Assembly: GCA_029256105.1 (NCBI GenBank)
Contig: JAQSYO010000002.1
Location: 1 to 64,000 of the forward strand
Direction of reading: 5' to 3'
DNA from: Herbinix sp.
Lineage (GTDB): Bacteria; Bacillota; Clostridia; Lachnospirales; Lachnospiraceae
DNA length: 64,000 nt
The notes beneath the pieces are model-generated. The model was not told the origin of the DNA and did not search any database. It saw only the letters and a program-made list of their open reading frames with translations. Both the position numbers and the translations under genes were made by a program. Below are positions 10,342 through 18,970 of the stretch, piece after piece; position 1 is the first letter of the stretch; the number at the start of each line of letters is the position of its first letter.

Positions 10342-10379
10342 GAAAGGAGTTTGACTCCTTTCCAAAAAACGAAAGGAGT
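10342..10379 (+). promoter_or_regulatory. xylB leader with two ribosome-binding segments and one complementary segment
   Basis: GAAAGGAGT occurs at 10342-10350 and again at 10371-10379, where it is the ribosome-binding site of xylB (ATG at 10388). Between them, ACTCCTTTC at 10354-10362 is perfectly complementary to both. The upstream pair gives a 9-bp hairpin with a 3-base loop that leaves the real site free. The alternative pairing would mask it. Only one pairing can form at a time, so control of translation is possible, though not shown. Confidence 0.55.
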
Positions 10380-10387
10380 TAAACATT

Positions 10388-11857
10388 ATGTTATATGTAG
10401 GTGTTGATTTAGGTACATCATCAGTTAAACTTTTACTGATGAATGAAACAGGAGATATTAAGAGTATTGTAACAAGGGAATATCCGTTGTTTTTCCCCAA
10501 GCCCGGTTGGTCAGAGCAAAATCCGGAGGATTGGTACACTGCTCTAGTAGATGGTATGAAGGAATTAACGAAGGATTGCGACAAGACTCAGATCGATGGT
10601 ATCAGCTTTAGTGGACAGATGCATGGTATGGTTATCCTAGATGAGAATGATAAAGTAATTCGCCCGGCAATTCTTTGGAATGATGGACGTACACAAGCAG
10701 AATGTGACTATTTAAATAAGGAAATCGGAAGAGAGAAAATCTCCAGCTATACAGCGAATATGGCACTCACCGGCTTTACTGCTCCGAAGTTGTTATGGGT
10801 AAGAAAGCATGAGCCTGAGAATTTTGCAAAGATTAAGAAGGTTATGCTCCCTAAGGATTATATCGCATACAAGCTTTCCGGGATTCATTGCACGGATGTA
10901 TCCGATGCTTCCGGTATGTTATTACTCGATGTAAAGAATAAGTGTTGGTCGAAGGAAATGCTTGAACTTTGCGGTTTAAAAGAAGAGCAGATGGCTAAAA
11001 TCCATGAATCTTACCAAGTAGTGGGTAATATGACGATGGAAGCTGCTACAGAACTTGGCTTAACAACAAATGTAAAGGTAATCGCTGGTGGCGGCGACCA
11101 GGCAGTAGCTGCTGTTGGAACTGGAACGGTTGGAGCGGGTATGTGTAATGTATCCCTAGGTACCTCAGGCGTAGTATTTATTTCAACCAAAGAATTTGCA
11201 GTGGATAAAAACAATGCACTTCATGCTTTTGCTCATGCAGACGGTAAATATCATTTCATGGGGGTTATGCTCTCTGCAGCTGCTTCTAACAAGTGGTGGA
11301 TGGATGAGATTATTGGAACCAAGGAATATGGCAAAGAGCAAAAAGACATTACAAAGCTTGGTGAGAATAATGTTTATTTCTTACCTTACTTAATGGGTGA
11401 GCGAACACCACACAACAATCCAAATGCAAGAGGAACCTTCATCGGTATGACGATGGATACAACGCGTGCAGATATGACACAGGCAGTGTTAGAAGGCGTT
11501 GCCTTTGCACTTCGTGATTCGTTTGAGATTGTAAAATCTCTAGGAGTAGAGATCAGCAGAATCCGCATTAATGGTGGTGGAGCTAAGAGCCCGCTTTGGT
11601 GCAAGATTATTGCAGATGTACTGAATGTAAAGGTTGATAAGATCAATTCGGAAGAAGGTCCTGCCTTTGGTGCTGCGATTTTAGCAGCAGTAGGCTGTGG
11701 AGAGTACCCTTCTGTTGAAGAAGCTGCTGGCAAACTGATTAAAGTAATCGAAACAACAGAGCAAGATCTTGAAGAGGTTGCTCTTTATAATAAGAAGTAC
11801 GATGTATTCAAAGAGCTTTATCCTACCTTAAAAGATATGTATGAGAAGATGGTATAA
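10388..11857 (+). CDS. xylB: Xylulokinase
   Basis: FGGY-family kinase that phosphorylates D-xylulose to xylulose 5-phosphate, feeding the pentose phosphate pathway. The N-terminal phosphate loop GVDLGTSSVK, the substrate-binding stretch SGQMHGMV, an invariant WNDGRT, and the C-terminal GERTPHNNP and INGGGAKSPLW motifs are all present. The 489 residues are typical for XylB. It is divergent from a ROK repressor and followed by a strong terminator, so it is probably transcribed alone. No xylose isomerase gene is nearby. Other FGGY kinases have similar length, but these motifs fit XylB best. Confidence 0.95.
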   Translation: MLYVGVDLGTSSVKLLLMNETGDIKSIVTREYPLFFPKPGWSEQNPEDWYTALVDGMKELTKDCDKTQIDGISFSGQMHGMVILDENDKVIRPAILWNDGRTQAECDYLNKEIGREKISSYTANMALTGFTAPKLLWVRKHEPENFAKIKKVMLPKDYIAYKLSGIHCTDVSDASGMLLLDVKNKCWSKEMLELCGLKEEQMAKIHESYQVVGNMTMEAATELGLTTNVKVIAGGGDQAVAAVGTGTVGAGMCNVSLGTSGVVFISTKEFAVDKNNALHAFAHADGKYHFMGVMLSAAASNKWWMDEIIGTKEYGKEQKDITKLGENNVYFLPYLMGERTPHNNPNARGTFIGMTMDTTRADMTQAVLEGVAFALRDSFEIVKSLGVEISRIRINGGGAKSPLWCKIIADVLNVKVDKINSEEGPAFGAAILAAVGCGEYPSVEEAAGKLIKVIETTEQDLEEVALYNKKYDVFKELYPTLKDMYEKMV

Positions 11858-11875
11858 TATTTAGTAGATTCGTAG

Positions 11876-11950
11876 AGAGACTGTAATAAAACATGGAACT
11901 TCCCTAATATAAGGAGGTTGAAGTGTTTTGTGACAGTCTCTTATTTTATT
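11876..11950 (+). terminator. Rho-independent terminator of xylB
   Basis: GAGACTGT at 11877-11884 pairs with ACAGTCTC at 11933-11940. The stem continues through AAAACAT/GTGTTTT and GGAACTTCC/GGAGGTTGA-like pairing, and TTATTTTATTTT follows at 11941. Confidence 0.85.
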
Positions 11951-12090
11951 TTCGAATTGATAACCGTAATTATGTATGGTAAAATAATAAGATGGTAAAT
12001 AATATCATATTAGAATGAATTATGGCAGCAGGGCAAGTGAAAGTGGATGAGCCTGCTGTTTTTCTCAAGCTAAATAATGAAGGATTTGTA

Positions 12091-13032
12091 ATGAAAGGAA
12101 CTGCCAATATGCAGCCATACACTGGATTTGCCTCCGTTTACGATATATTTATGGATAATGTTCCATATGATGATTGGGCGGATTATGTGCAACATTTATT
12201 AAAACAAAATAGGATAGAAAACGGCCTATTGCTAGAGCTGGGCTGTGGAACTGGAAGTATGACCAGACGACTTGCCAGCAAGGGCTTTGACATGATTGGG
12301 ATTGATAATTCTGAAGAAATGCTCTCAATCGCAAGAGAGAAAAGTAACAAAAGCGAAGATAATAAAAGCGAAGATAATAAAAGCGATGATAATAAAAGCG
12401 AAGATAATAAAAGCGAAGATAATAAAAGCGATGATAGTAAAAGCGATGATAGTAAAAGCGAAAATCGAAAAAACGAAGTTAGTAAAAACGATAGTAACAA
12501 AAGTGAGGATAATATTCTATATTTATGCCAGGATATGAGAGAGTTTGAGCTTTTTGGTACGGTAGCTGCAGTCATCAGCGTCTGCGACAGTATGAATTAT
12601 ATCCTTTCCGAGGAGGATCTACTTCAAGTATTCCGATTGGTGAATAATTATCTGGATCCAAAGGGGTTGTTTATTTTCGATTTGGATACTCAGTATGCTT
12701 ATGAGCAGATATTAGGAGATAATACTATTGCAGAGAATCGCGAGGAAGGCAGCTTCATCTGGGAGAATTCCTATTATGAAGAGGAGATGTTAAATGAGAT
12801 TAATTTAACATTATTCATTCCCGAAGAGAATCACTCTTTATATAAAAGGTATGAAGAAACTCATTATCGAAAGGCATATCCTATAGATACAGTGAAACGC
12901 TTGATCGAAGAAGCCGGTATGGAACTGGTGGCTATATATGACGCTCTGACGGAGAAGAAGCCAAAGAAGGACTGTGAAAGAATTTATTTTATTGCGAGAG
13001 AGAAGAGACAGGCAGATAAGTTATATATTTAG
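12091..13032 (+). CDS. Class I SAM-dependent methyltransferase with internal NKSED repeats
   Basis: Methyltransferase fold: motif I LLELGCGTGSM, acidic end of strand 2 in GIDNSEEML, and a later VISVCDSMNYI that matches the family of small-molecule methyltransferases starting YTGFASVYD. The substrate is unknown. Between motif I and the next strand (ILYLCQDM) lies a 55-residue insert of eleven pentapeptides of NKSED type. Removing it leaves a normal 250-residue enzyme. Start choice: an ATG at 12022 is possible but has no ribosome-binding site. ATG 12091 follows GAAGGA, and 12109 (MQPYTGF) follows AAAGGA. The conserved sequence begins near the last of these. Confidence 0.85.
   Translation: MKGTANMQPYTGFASVYDIFMDNVPYDDWADYVQHLLKQNRIENGLLLELGCGTGSMTRRLASKGFDMIGIDNSEEMLSIAREKSNKSEDNKSEDNKSDDNKSEDNKSEDNKSDDSKSDDSKSENRKNEVSKNDSNKSEDNILYLCQDMREFELFGTVAAVISVCDSMNYILSEEDLLQVFRLVNNYLDPKGLFIFDLDTQYAYEQILGDNTIAENREEGSFIWENSYYEEEMLNEINLTLFIPEENHSLYKRYEETHYRKAYPIDTVKRLIEEAGMELVAIYDALTEKKPKKDCERIYFIAREKRQADKLYI
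12346..12510 (+). repeat. 15-bp tandem repeat, 11 units, inside the methyltransferase gene
   Basis: Eleven consecutive 15-base units close to AATAAAAGCGAAGAT encode NKSED, NKSDD, SKSDD and diverging versions. The first six copies are nearly identical and the last five drift, especially SKSEN, RKNEV and SKNDS. Units are multiples of three, so copy changes would alter length without breaking the frame. Confidence 0.95.
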
Positions 13033-13047
13033 TCAGTTGAATTTTTT

Positions 13048-13167
13048 GATGAGCTATTTTTAGATGAACTATATTTTAGATGAGCTATATTTTAGATGAG
13101 CTATATTTTAGATGAGCTATATTTTAGATGAGCTATATTTTAGATGAGCTATATTTTAGATGAGCTA
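13048..13167. repeat. 16-bp tandem repeat, about 7.5 units, upstream of hslO
   Basis: GATGAGCTATATTTTA is repeated head to tail. Copies 3-7 (13079-13158) are identical; the first two carry one change each (the first is 15 bases), and an eighth is truncated at 13167. The array fills the gap between the methyltransferase stop and the hslO ribosome-binding site. Confidence 0.95.
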
Positions 13168-13205
13168 ATTTATTCATTTAGTTTATATTTGTAAAGGAGT
13201 TTAAT

Positions 13206-14084
13206 ATGACAGATTATATTATAAGAGCAAGTGCTGCAGATAACCAGATACGTGCATTTGCAGCAACGACGAAAGAATTAGTGGAACATGCGAGAAGCAT
13301 TCATGAGACAAGTCCAGTGGCAACTGCAGCCTTAGGGCGACTTCTAACTGCGGGAGCAATGATGGGCAGCATGATGAAGAGTAATGATGACATCCTAACA
13401 CTTTCGATTAAGGGAGATGGACCGATTCAAGGACTTACAGTTACGGCTGATTCGAGGGGAACCGTAAAGGGTTACGTTTATAACCCTGAAGTGCTTATAC
13501 ATGCGAATGATAAAGGAAAGTTGGATGTCAGCGGGGCTTTAGGAGCAGGAATATTAAGTGTAATACAAGATATGGGCTTAAAGGAACCTTATGTAGGACA
13601 AACTCATTTGGTTTCAGGTGAAATCGCCGAGGATTTAGCTTATTACTATGCAACCAGTGAACAGGTACCCTCCGTGGTGGCGCTTGGGGTATTGATGAAT
13701 AAAGAAAATACCGTACGAAGAGCTGGAGGTTTTATCATACAAATGATGCCTTTTGCCGAGGAGAAAGTGATAGAGAAGCTGGAGCAAAAGATAAATGAAA
13801 TAACGAGCATCACGAAGCTCCTTGATCAGGATATGACACCGGAGATGATACTAGAGCATATTTTAGGCGATTTCGGTCTTGAGATTATGGATCAGCTTCC
13901 GACTGTATTTGAATGTAATTGTACGAAGGATCGAGTAGAGAAGGCAATCATCTCCATCGGACAAAAGGATATTCAGGAAATGATTGATGATAATGAACCA
14001 ATCGAGGTGAATTGTCATTTTTGCAATACACATTATAACTTTTCTGTAGATGAGCTGAAAGAAATAATAATAAGAAGCAAATAA
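13206..14084 (+). CDS. hslO: Hsp33 redox-regulated chaperone
   Basis: Cytoplasmic holdase that is switched on by oxidation when its zinc site is lost. The 292 residues match the family. The zinc cysteines are intact: C237 and C239 in ECNCT, and C270 and C273 in CHFC. The N-terminal domain has the usual TAALGRLLTAG stretch. The ATG follows AAAGGAG with suitable spacing, directly downstream of a 16-bp tandem array that may lie in its 5' leader. The next gene begins 230 bases later, so hslO is likely a single-gene unit. Confidence 0.95.
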   Translation: MTDYIIRASAADNQIRAFAATTKELVEHARSIHETSPVATAALGRLLTAGAMMGSMMKSNDDILTLSIKGDGPIQGLTVTADSRGTVKGYVYNPEVLIHANDKGKLDVSGALGAGILSVIQDMGLKEPYVGQTHLVSGEIAEDLAYYYATSEQVPSVVALGVLMNKENTVRRAGGFIIQMMPFAEEKVIEKLEQKINEITSITKLLDQDMTPEMILEHILGDFGLEIMDQLPTVFECNCTKDRVEKAIISIGQKDIQEMIDDNEPIEVNCHFCNTHYNFSVDELKEIIIRSK

Positions 14085-14316
14085 AAAAGTAAATAAAATG
14101 AAGCAACTAATAAGAAACATAATACGAAACAAATAGCTCCAGCGACATTCCTGTTTCGATGTAAGAAACGATAGCCATGGAAGTTAGTAACAGATATTAC
14201 AAAAAGAGGATAAGGTACTCCATTGTTATGAGGGAGAAGACATTATAGAATATTATAGAATCAGATATCTTTTATTATTATATAATTCCCCCGAAAACGG
14301 GCAAGTGGAGGTTAGT

Positions 14317-15447
14317 ATGAAAGGTGCTTTTTATACAGGAGAGTATAGAAATCTTTTTAAGGAATTTGGTTATGGCGAGAAGGAGATCGAGCAGAAATTA
14401 GAGAATGCATACAAGACGATTTTCTATGGCCCTGAGGATGAGAAATTCTATCATGAACTCGGAGATGATATGGGTTACTTTGAAGATACGGGTAATTTTG
14501 ATGCTAGAACCGAAGGTATGTCCTATGCAATGATGATGTGTGTTCAGAAGGATTGGAAGAAGGAATTTGACCGTGTCTGGAAATTCTCAAAAACCTACAT
14601 GTGGATGGAAGACGGAAAGAACAGTGGCTACTTTGCGTGGTCGGTGCAACCGGATGGGACAAAGAATTCCTATGGACCGGCTCCGGATGGAGAGGAATAT
14701 TATGCAATGGCATTATTTTTTGCCTCAAACCGCTGGGGAGATGGGGAAGGCATATATAATTATTCGAAGGAAGCTAGAGCAATTCTACACGAATGCGTTC
14801 ATAAAGGAGAAAACGGTACTCAGGGAGATCCAATGTGGGAGCCGAGTAACAAATTAATAAAGTTTATTCCGAATTGTGATTTCAGTGACCCGTCCTATCA
14901 TTTGCCTCATTTTTATGAGCTGTTTGCCTTATGGGCCAATGAAGAAGATAGAGAGTTTTGGAAAGAAGCAGCGACTGCAAGTAGAGAATATCTGAAAAAA
15001 TCCTGCCATCCAGTAACCGGTCTAGCACCGGAATATGCTCACTATGATGGAAGACCTTATATGAAAGATAATCGGGAGCGCTATTTCAGTGATGCATATC
15101 GTGTTCCTGCGAACCTTGGTTTAGATTATGAATGGTTTGCAGCAGATGAGTGGGAGAGTGAATGTGCGGATAAGATCCAAATCTTCTTCTGCGAGACCGT
15201 AAAGGGAAGAAATGATATGGTATATGAACTGGATGGTACAATTCTTGAGGAAAAAGCACTTCATCCGGTAGCAATCATTGCCACCAATGCAGAAGCGTCT
15301 CTTGCGAGCCAAGGAAAGTATCAAAAGGAATGCGTAGACTTATTCTGGAATACACCACTTCGTAAGGGAGATCGGCGTTATTATGATAACTGCCTTTATC
15401 TGTTTGCCTTGCTTGCATTAAGCGGCAACTATAGAATATGGAAGTAA
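14317..15447 (+). CDS. GH8 reducing-end xylose-releasing exo-oligoxylanase (Rex-like)
   Basis: Glycoside hydrolase family 8. The length (376 residues), the absence of a signal peptide and the sequence pattern match Rex enzymes, which remove xylose from the reducing end of xylo-oligosaccharides in the cytoplasm. The probable catalytic acid is Glu66 in RTEGMSYAM, and the probable base is Asp259 in YFSDAYRVPANLG. The ATG at 14317 follows GGAGG with a 5-base spacer and is preferred to a GTG at 14305. The next gene, a GH94 phosphorylase, starts 117 bases later on the same strand, consistent with an intracellular oligosaccharide pathway feeding xylB. Confidence 0.88.
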   Translation: MKGAFYTGEYRNLFKEFGYGEKEIEQKLENAYKTIFYGPEDEKFYHELGDDMGYFEDTGNFDARTEGMSYAMMMCVQKDWKKEFDRVWKFSKTYMWMEDGKNSGYFAWSVQPDGTKNSYGPAPDGEEYYAMALFFASNRWGDGEGIYNYSKEARAILHECVHKGENGTQGDPMWEPSNKLIKFIPNCDFSDPSYHLPHFYELFALWANEEDREFWKEAATASREYLKKSCHPVTGLAPEYAHYDGRPYMKDNRERYFSDAYRVPANLGLDYEWFAADEWESECADKIQIFFCETVKGRNDMVYELDGTILEEKALHPVAIIATNAEASLASQGKYQKECVDLFWNTPLRKGDRRYYDNCLYLFALLALSGNYRIWK

Positions 15448-15564
15448 AATAAGGGTTATAGGTTAAAGGAAAGCTTGAAATAAACGAATAAGCTTATTAG
15501 AGCAAATACATTAATGAACATCAAGCTTGAGTTTATCCAAAGTTAATTTAAGAGGGGGGTAAAT

Positions 15565-17958
15565 ATGAATTACGGTTTTTTTGATGAGAAAAACAAAGAG
15601 TATGTTATTACAAGACCAGACACTCCGGCACCTTGGGCAAATTACCTGGGATCACCGGATTATGGCGCTATCATTTCCAACAATGCTGGAGGTTATAGCT
15701 TTGTAAAGAGTGGTGCAAACGGAAGAATATCCCGTTACATTTTCAATCAAGAGGATAGACCGGGGAGATATATCTATCTGCGTGATGAGGATGCGAAGGA
15801 TTATTGGTCCGCTTCTTGGCAGCCGGTAGGCAAACCAATTGGCGATTATCAGAGTCAGTGTCACCATGGTACTGCTTACACTACAATTAAGGCGCAATAT
15901 AAGGGCATCGAGTCAGAGGTGCTTTATTATGTACCGCTTAACAAGACTCATGAGGTTTGGAAGGTTACCTTAACGAATTCAGGTGATAAGCCTCGTAATA
16001 TTTCTGCTTTTGGTTTTATTGAATTTACCAACGAAAGCAATTATGAGAATGATCAGGTCAATTTACAGTATACTCTGTTCATTACTAAGACTTATTTTAA
16101 AGGTAATAAGATATTACAGACAATTAATGAAAATGACAAAAAAAATGCAGAGGGAACCAATAACAAAGAGCGTTTCTTCGGTTTAGCTGGTGCTGAGGTT
16201 GCGTCGTATAACGGTGACAAATCTCATTTTATTGGTAAGTACAGAAGCTACGGTAATCCGATTGCAGTTGAGAATGGTGTATGTGATAATGTACTGAATT
16301 ACAATTCCAATGCCTGCGGCGCACTTCATACCAAAATGACTTTAAATCCTGGAGAAAGCAAAGAGTTTGTATTTATTCTTGGACAAAAAAATGATAAGCA
16401 GTCAAAGGAAATTCTTGATTACTATGCTGACTTGGGTGTTGTCCATACGGAAATGAAGGAATTAAAGAACTATTGGCATGGAAAGCTTGCGAACCTTCAG
16501 GTTAACACTCCAAGTGAAAGCTTTAATGCAATGATAAATACTTGGAATGCTTACCAGTGTTTTATCACCTTTATCTGGTCAAGGGCAGCTTCCTTCATCT
16601 ATGCAGGTTTACGTAATGGTTATGGTTACCGTGATACGGTTCAAGATATTCAGGGAATTATCCATCTGGATCCAGAGATGGCAAAGGAGAAAATCCATTT
16701 TATGCTATCTGCTCAAGTAGATAACGGTGGAGGTCTTCCTTTGGTTAAGTTTGACCACAATGCAGGACATGAGGATACACCGGATGATGCATCCTATGTA
16801 CAAGCCACCGGGCATCCGGCTTATCGTGCTGATGATGCACTTTGGCTGTTCCCTACAGTATATAAATATATGGCTGAGACAGGCGATAAGAACTTCTTAG
16901 AAGAAGTAATCCCTTATGCAAATAAAGACGAAGGCAATGTATATGATCATTTAAAGAGAGCGATTAACTTCTCCATGGAACGAATGAGTGTTCATAATAT
17001 GCCGGCAGGTCTTCATGCAGATTGGAATGATTGCTTAAGACTTGGTAAGAAGGGTGAGTCTACGTTCGTTGCATTACAATTATATTATGCAATGTCTGTA
17101 ATTCGCGAAATTGCGGTAGATAAGAATGATGCAGAATATATCATGTATCTGGATAAGGTGCAAAAGGAATTAAAGGAGACCCTGAATGAAAATTGTTGGG
17201 AAGAGGATCGTTTCATCCGTGGTTTCAAAGAAGATGGACAGGTGATCGGTTCCAAGCATGATCCGGAAGCAAGTATGTGGGTTAATCCTCAATCCTGGGC
17301 AGTTATTAGTGGTCTGGCTTCTAAGGATCAGGCTGAAAAAGCTCTTGAAAGCGTGCACAGAGAATTAAATACCGCATACGGTGTAAGAACTATGGCACCT
17401 TCTTATGTGGATCATGCATTTGACGGCGCTTTAGCAATTCTCTTTAACCCTTCAACGAAGGAAAACGGAGGTATTTTCTCACAACCTCAAGGTTGGATTA
17501 TCCTTGCGGAGTCTTTGATGGGACATGGTAACCGTGCATTTGAGTACTTTACAGAAAGCAGCCCAGCAACTCACAACGATGAAGCAGAGATTCGTGTAAT
17601 CGAGCCTTATGCACATGGTCAGTTTACAGAAGCAACGGAAAGTCCATTCTTTGGAAGATCCCACACACACTGGTTAACCGGAACAGCTTCCACTGTTATG
17701 GTTGGCTGTGTGGAGGGTATCCTCGGTATGAGACCGGATCTTAATGGACTTGCTGTAGCACCCAGTATTCCAAGTGATTGGAAAGAATTCTCCATCGAGA
17801 AGACCTTTCGCGGTAAGAAGCTGAATATCAAAATTCAAAATCCGGATGGCGTAGAAAGCGGTTATAAAGAGTTCTATGTTAATGGTGTGAAGCTGGAGAA
17901 GAACTATTTACCGGAAGACATGATGAAGGATGTTAATGATATCTTGTTGGTAATGTAA
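15565..17958 (+). CDS. GH94 glycoside phosphorylase, cellobiose phosphorylase-like
   Basis: Inverting phosphorylase that splits a beta-linked disaccharide with phosphate to give a sugar 1-phosphate. The 797 residues cover the N-terminal beta-sandwich, linker, alpha/alpha barrel and C-terminal beta part. The family start YGFFDEKNKEYVITRP, the RNGYGYRDTVQD block and the catalytic-aspartate stretch ADWNDC (residues 485-490) are visible. DWNDC fits cellobiose phosphorylases better than the DWNDG of chitobiose enzymes, but the substrate is not certain, and the adjacent GH8 gene allows a xylo-oligosaccharide substrate. AGGGGGG precedes the ATG and a perfect terminator follows. Confidence 0.88.
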   Translation: MNYGFFDEKNKEYVITRPDTPAPWANYLGSPDYGAIISNNAGGYSFVKSGANGRISRYIFNQEDRPGRYIYLRDEDAKDYWSASWQPVGKPIGDYQSQCHHGTAYTTIKAQYKGIESEVLYYVPLNKTHEVWKVTLTNSGDKPRNISAFGFIEFTNESNYENDQVNLQYTLFITKTYFKGNKILQTINENDKKNAEGTNNKERFFGLAGAEVASYNGDKSHFIGKYRSYGNPIAVENGVCDNVLNYNSNACGALHTKMTLNPGESKEFVFILGQKNDKQSKEILDYYADLGVVHTEMKELKNYWHGKLANLQVNTPSESFNAMINTWNAYQCFITFIWSRAASFIYAGLRNGYGYRDTVQDIQGIIHLDPEMAKEKIHFMLSAQVDNGGGLPLVKFDHNAGHEDTPDDASYVQATGHPAYRADDALWLFPTVYKYMAETGDKNFLEEVIPYANKDEGNVYDHLKRAINFSMERMSVHNMPAGLHADWNDCLRLGKKGESTFVALQLYYAMSVIREIAVDKNDAEYIMYLDKVQKELKETLNENCWEEDRFIRGFKEDGQVIGSKHDPEASMWVNPQSWAVISGLASKDQAEKALESVHRELNTAYGVRTMAPSYVDHAFDGALAILFNPSTKENGGIFSQPQGWIILAESLMGHGNRAFEYFTESSPATHNDEAEIRVIEPYAHGQFTEATESPFFGRSHTHWLTGTASTVMVGCVEGILGMRPDLNGLAVAPSIPSDWKEFSIEKTFRGKKLNIKIQNPDGVESGYKEFYVNGVKLEKNYLPEDMMKDVNDILLVM

Positions 17959-18019
17959 TTAAAGGAATAGCCATGATATTAGTTTAATAATTTTCTTTTT
18001 AATTTATATGAATTCACAA

Positions 18020-18060
18020 AGAGACAAGTCGGGTTAGAAAGACTTGTCTCTTGCATTTTA
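18020..18060 (+). terminator. Terminator after the GH94 gene
   Basis: AGAGACAAGTC at 18020-18030 and GACTTGTCTCT at 18041-18051 form a perfect 11-bp stem with a 10-base loop, followed by TTGCATTTTA. Confidence 0.85.
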
Positions 18061-18176
18061 AGGTTCGAATAGCTTTAACTTTATTATAGATCCAAAGTTT
18101 TTAGATTAATAACGACTACAGATAATTTATAGAACAATATAGCGGTCCATTGTTTGTATATTATGAATTAATTAAA

Positions 18177-18884
18177 TTAGAAATCATTCTTTAGTAAATA
18201 TACAGCAAAAGTCTCTTTTGTAGTGGTATCATAATTCACAGATAAGAAGATATTCTCATATTGAAAATGTGCATCCCCGTTGTTATCACTCACCGGATCA
18301 CCAAACACTTCCTTGAACTTGCTGATTTTATCGCCGATTTTAACATTGTTTAGATTGAAGTCATTATTCATGAGATATATTTGATTTACCAATGAATTCT
18401 CATCAAACCATACTCTGATGCCATAATCAGTAAATTCAAGACCTCCTTCATCGACCGTCCTTGATGCTTCATCAAGTGTGCTAGCCAATGCCTCCTTGCT
18501 TAATCCGATCAAGCTAATCAATTGTGTTATATTTTTATCTTCTTGATTGACTTCTTGATTAGAAGCTTCTTCTGAACCTTGATCTGTAGCTTCTTCTGAA
18601 CCTTGATCTATATCTTTATCTGCTTCTTGATCTGCTTCTTGATCTGTTTCTTGTCCTGTTTCAGTATCATTTTTTGTTTCTAGTTCTTGGGTAGACTCAT
18701 TAGTTGAACTATCCTCTATTGGTAATTCCTGAGTAGTATCCAACTGTTCCCCTGAAGTTTCCTCTACTTGGGAATTTGCTTTTTGTTTAAAGTCACATCC
18801 TGTAAATCCTGCTACACTTAATGCAATTAAAAGGGAAATGGGAATGATTAAAGTTTTTTTATACTTTATCAATTTGTTTTTCAT
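18177..18884 (-). CDS. Lipoprotein with an acidic repeat linker
   Basis: Secreted, lipid-anchored protein of 235 residues. A basic start and hydrophobic core lead to a lipobox FTGC at about residues 27-30. A linker of some 95 residues follows, rich in Q, E, D, S and T with imperfect repeats (DQEADQEAD, DQGSEEATDQGSEEAS). The last 110 residues look folded, with beta-strand character, and resemble small lipoproteins of unknown role in Clostridia. GGAG precedes the ATG. It lies downstream of another lipoprotein and a two-component pair on the same strand, so it may belong to their output or sensing. No enzyme motif is seen. Confidence 0.75.
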   Translation of the reverse strand: MKNKLIKYKKTLIIPISLLIALSVAGFTGCDFKQKANSQVEETSGEQLDTTQELPIEDSSTNESTQELETKNDTETGQETDQEADQEADKDIDQGSEEATDQGSEEASNQEVNQEDKNITQLISLIGLSKEALASTLDEASRTVDEGGLEFTDYGIRVWFDENSLVNQIYLMNNDFNLNNVKIGDKISKFKEVFGDPVSDNNGDAHFQYENIFLSVNYDTTTKETFAVYLLKNDF

Positions 18885-18970
18885 TTGTTTTCTCCAGTTC
18901 TGAGAATAAGTATAAGTACTTTTATTCTCTAGTTTTATTTATTGTGGTGACGGCTTTCGTATTATATTAA

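Larger units (their letters stand above)
9890..10387. other. Intergenic region between the ROK repressor and xylB
   Basis: About 500 bases of very AT-rich DNA without a credible gene. It holds the xylB promoter, a leader of roughly 210 bases with the competing pairings described separately, and presumably the repressor's own promoter near 9900-9960. A weak imperfect dyad (GAAAACTACC against GGTATTTTC, about 9998-10023) is the only other symmetrical sequence noted. Confidence 0.6.

Noticed and set aside
12183-12575. 130-residue minus-strand frame full of LLLSS repeats
   Set aside because: It is the complement of the NKSED repeat in the methyltransferase gene, which has the conserved motifs and proper start.
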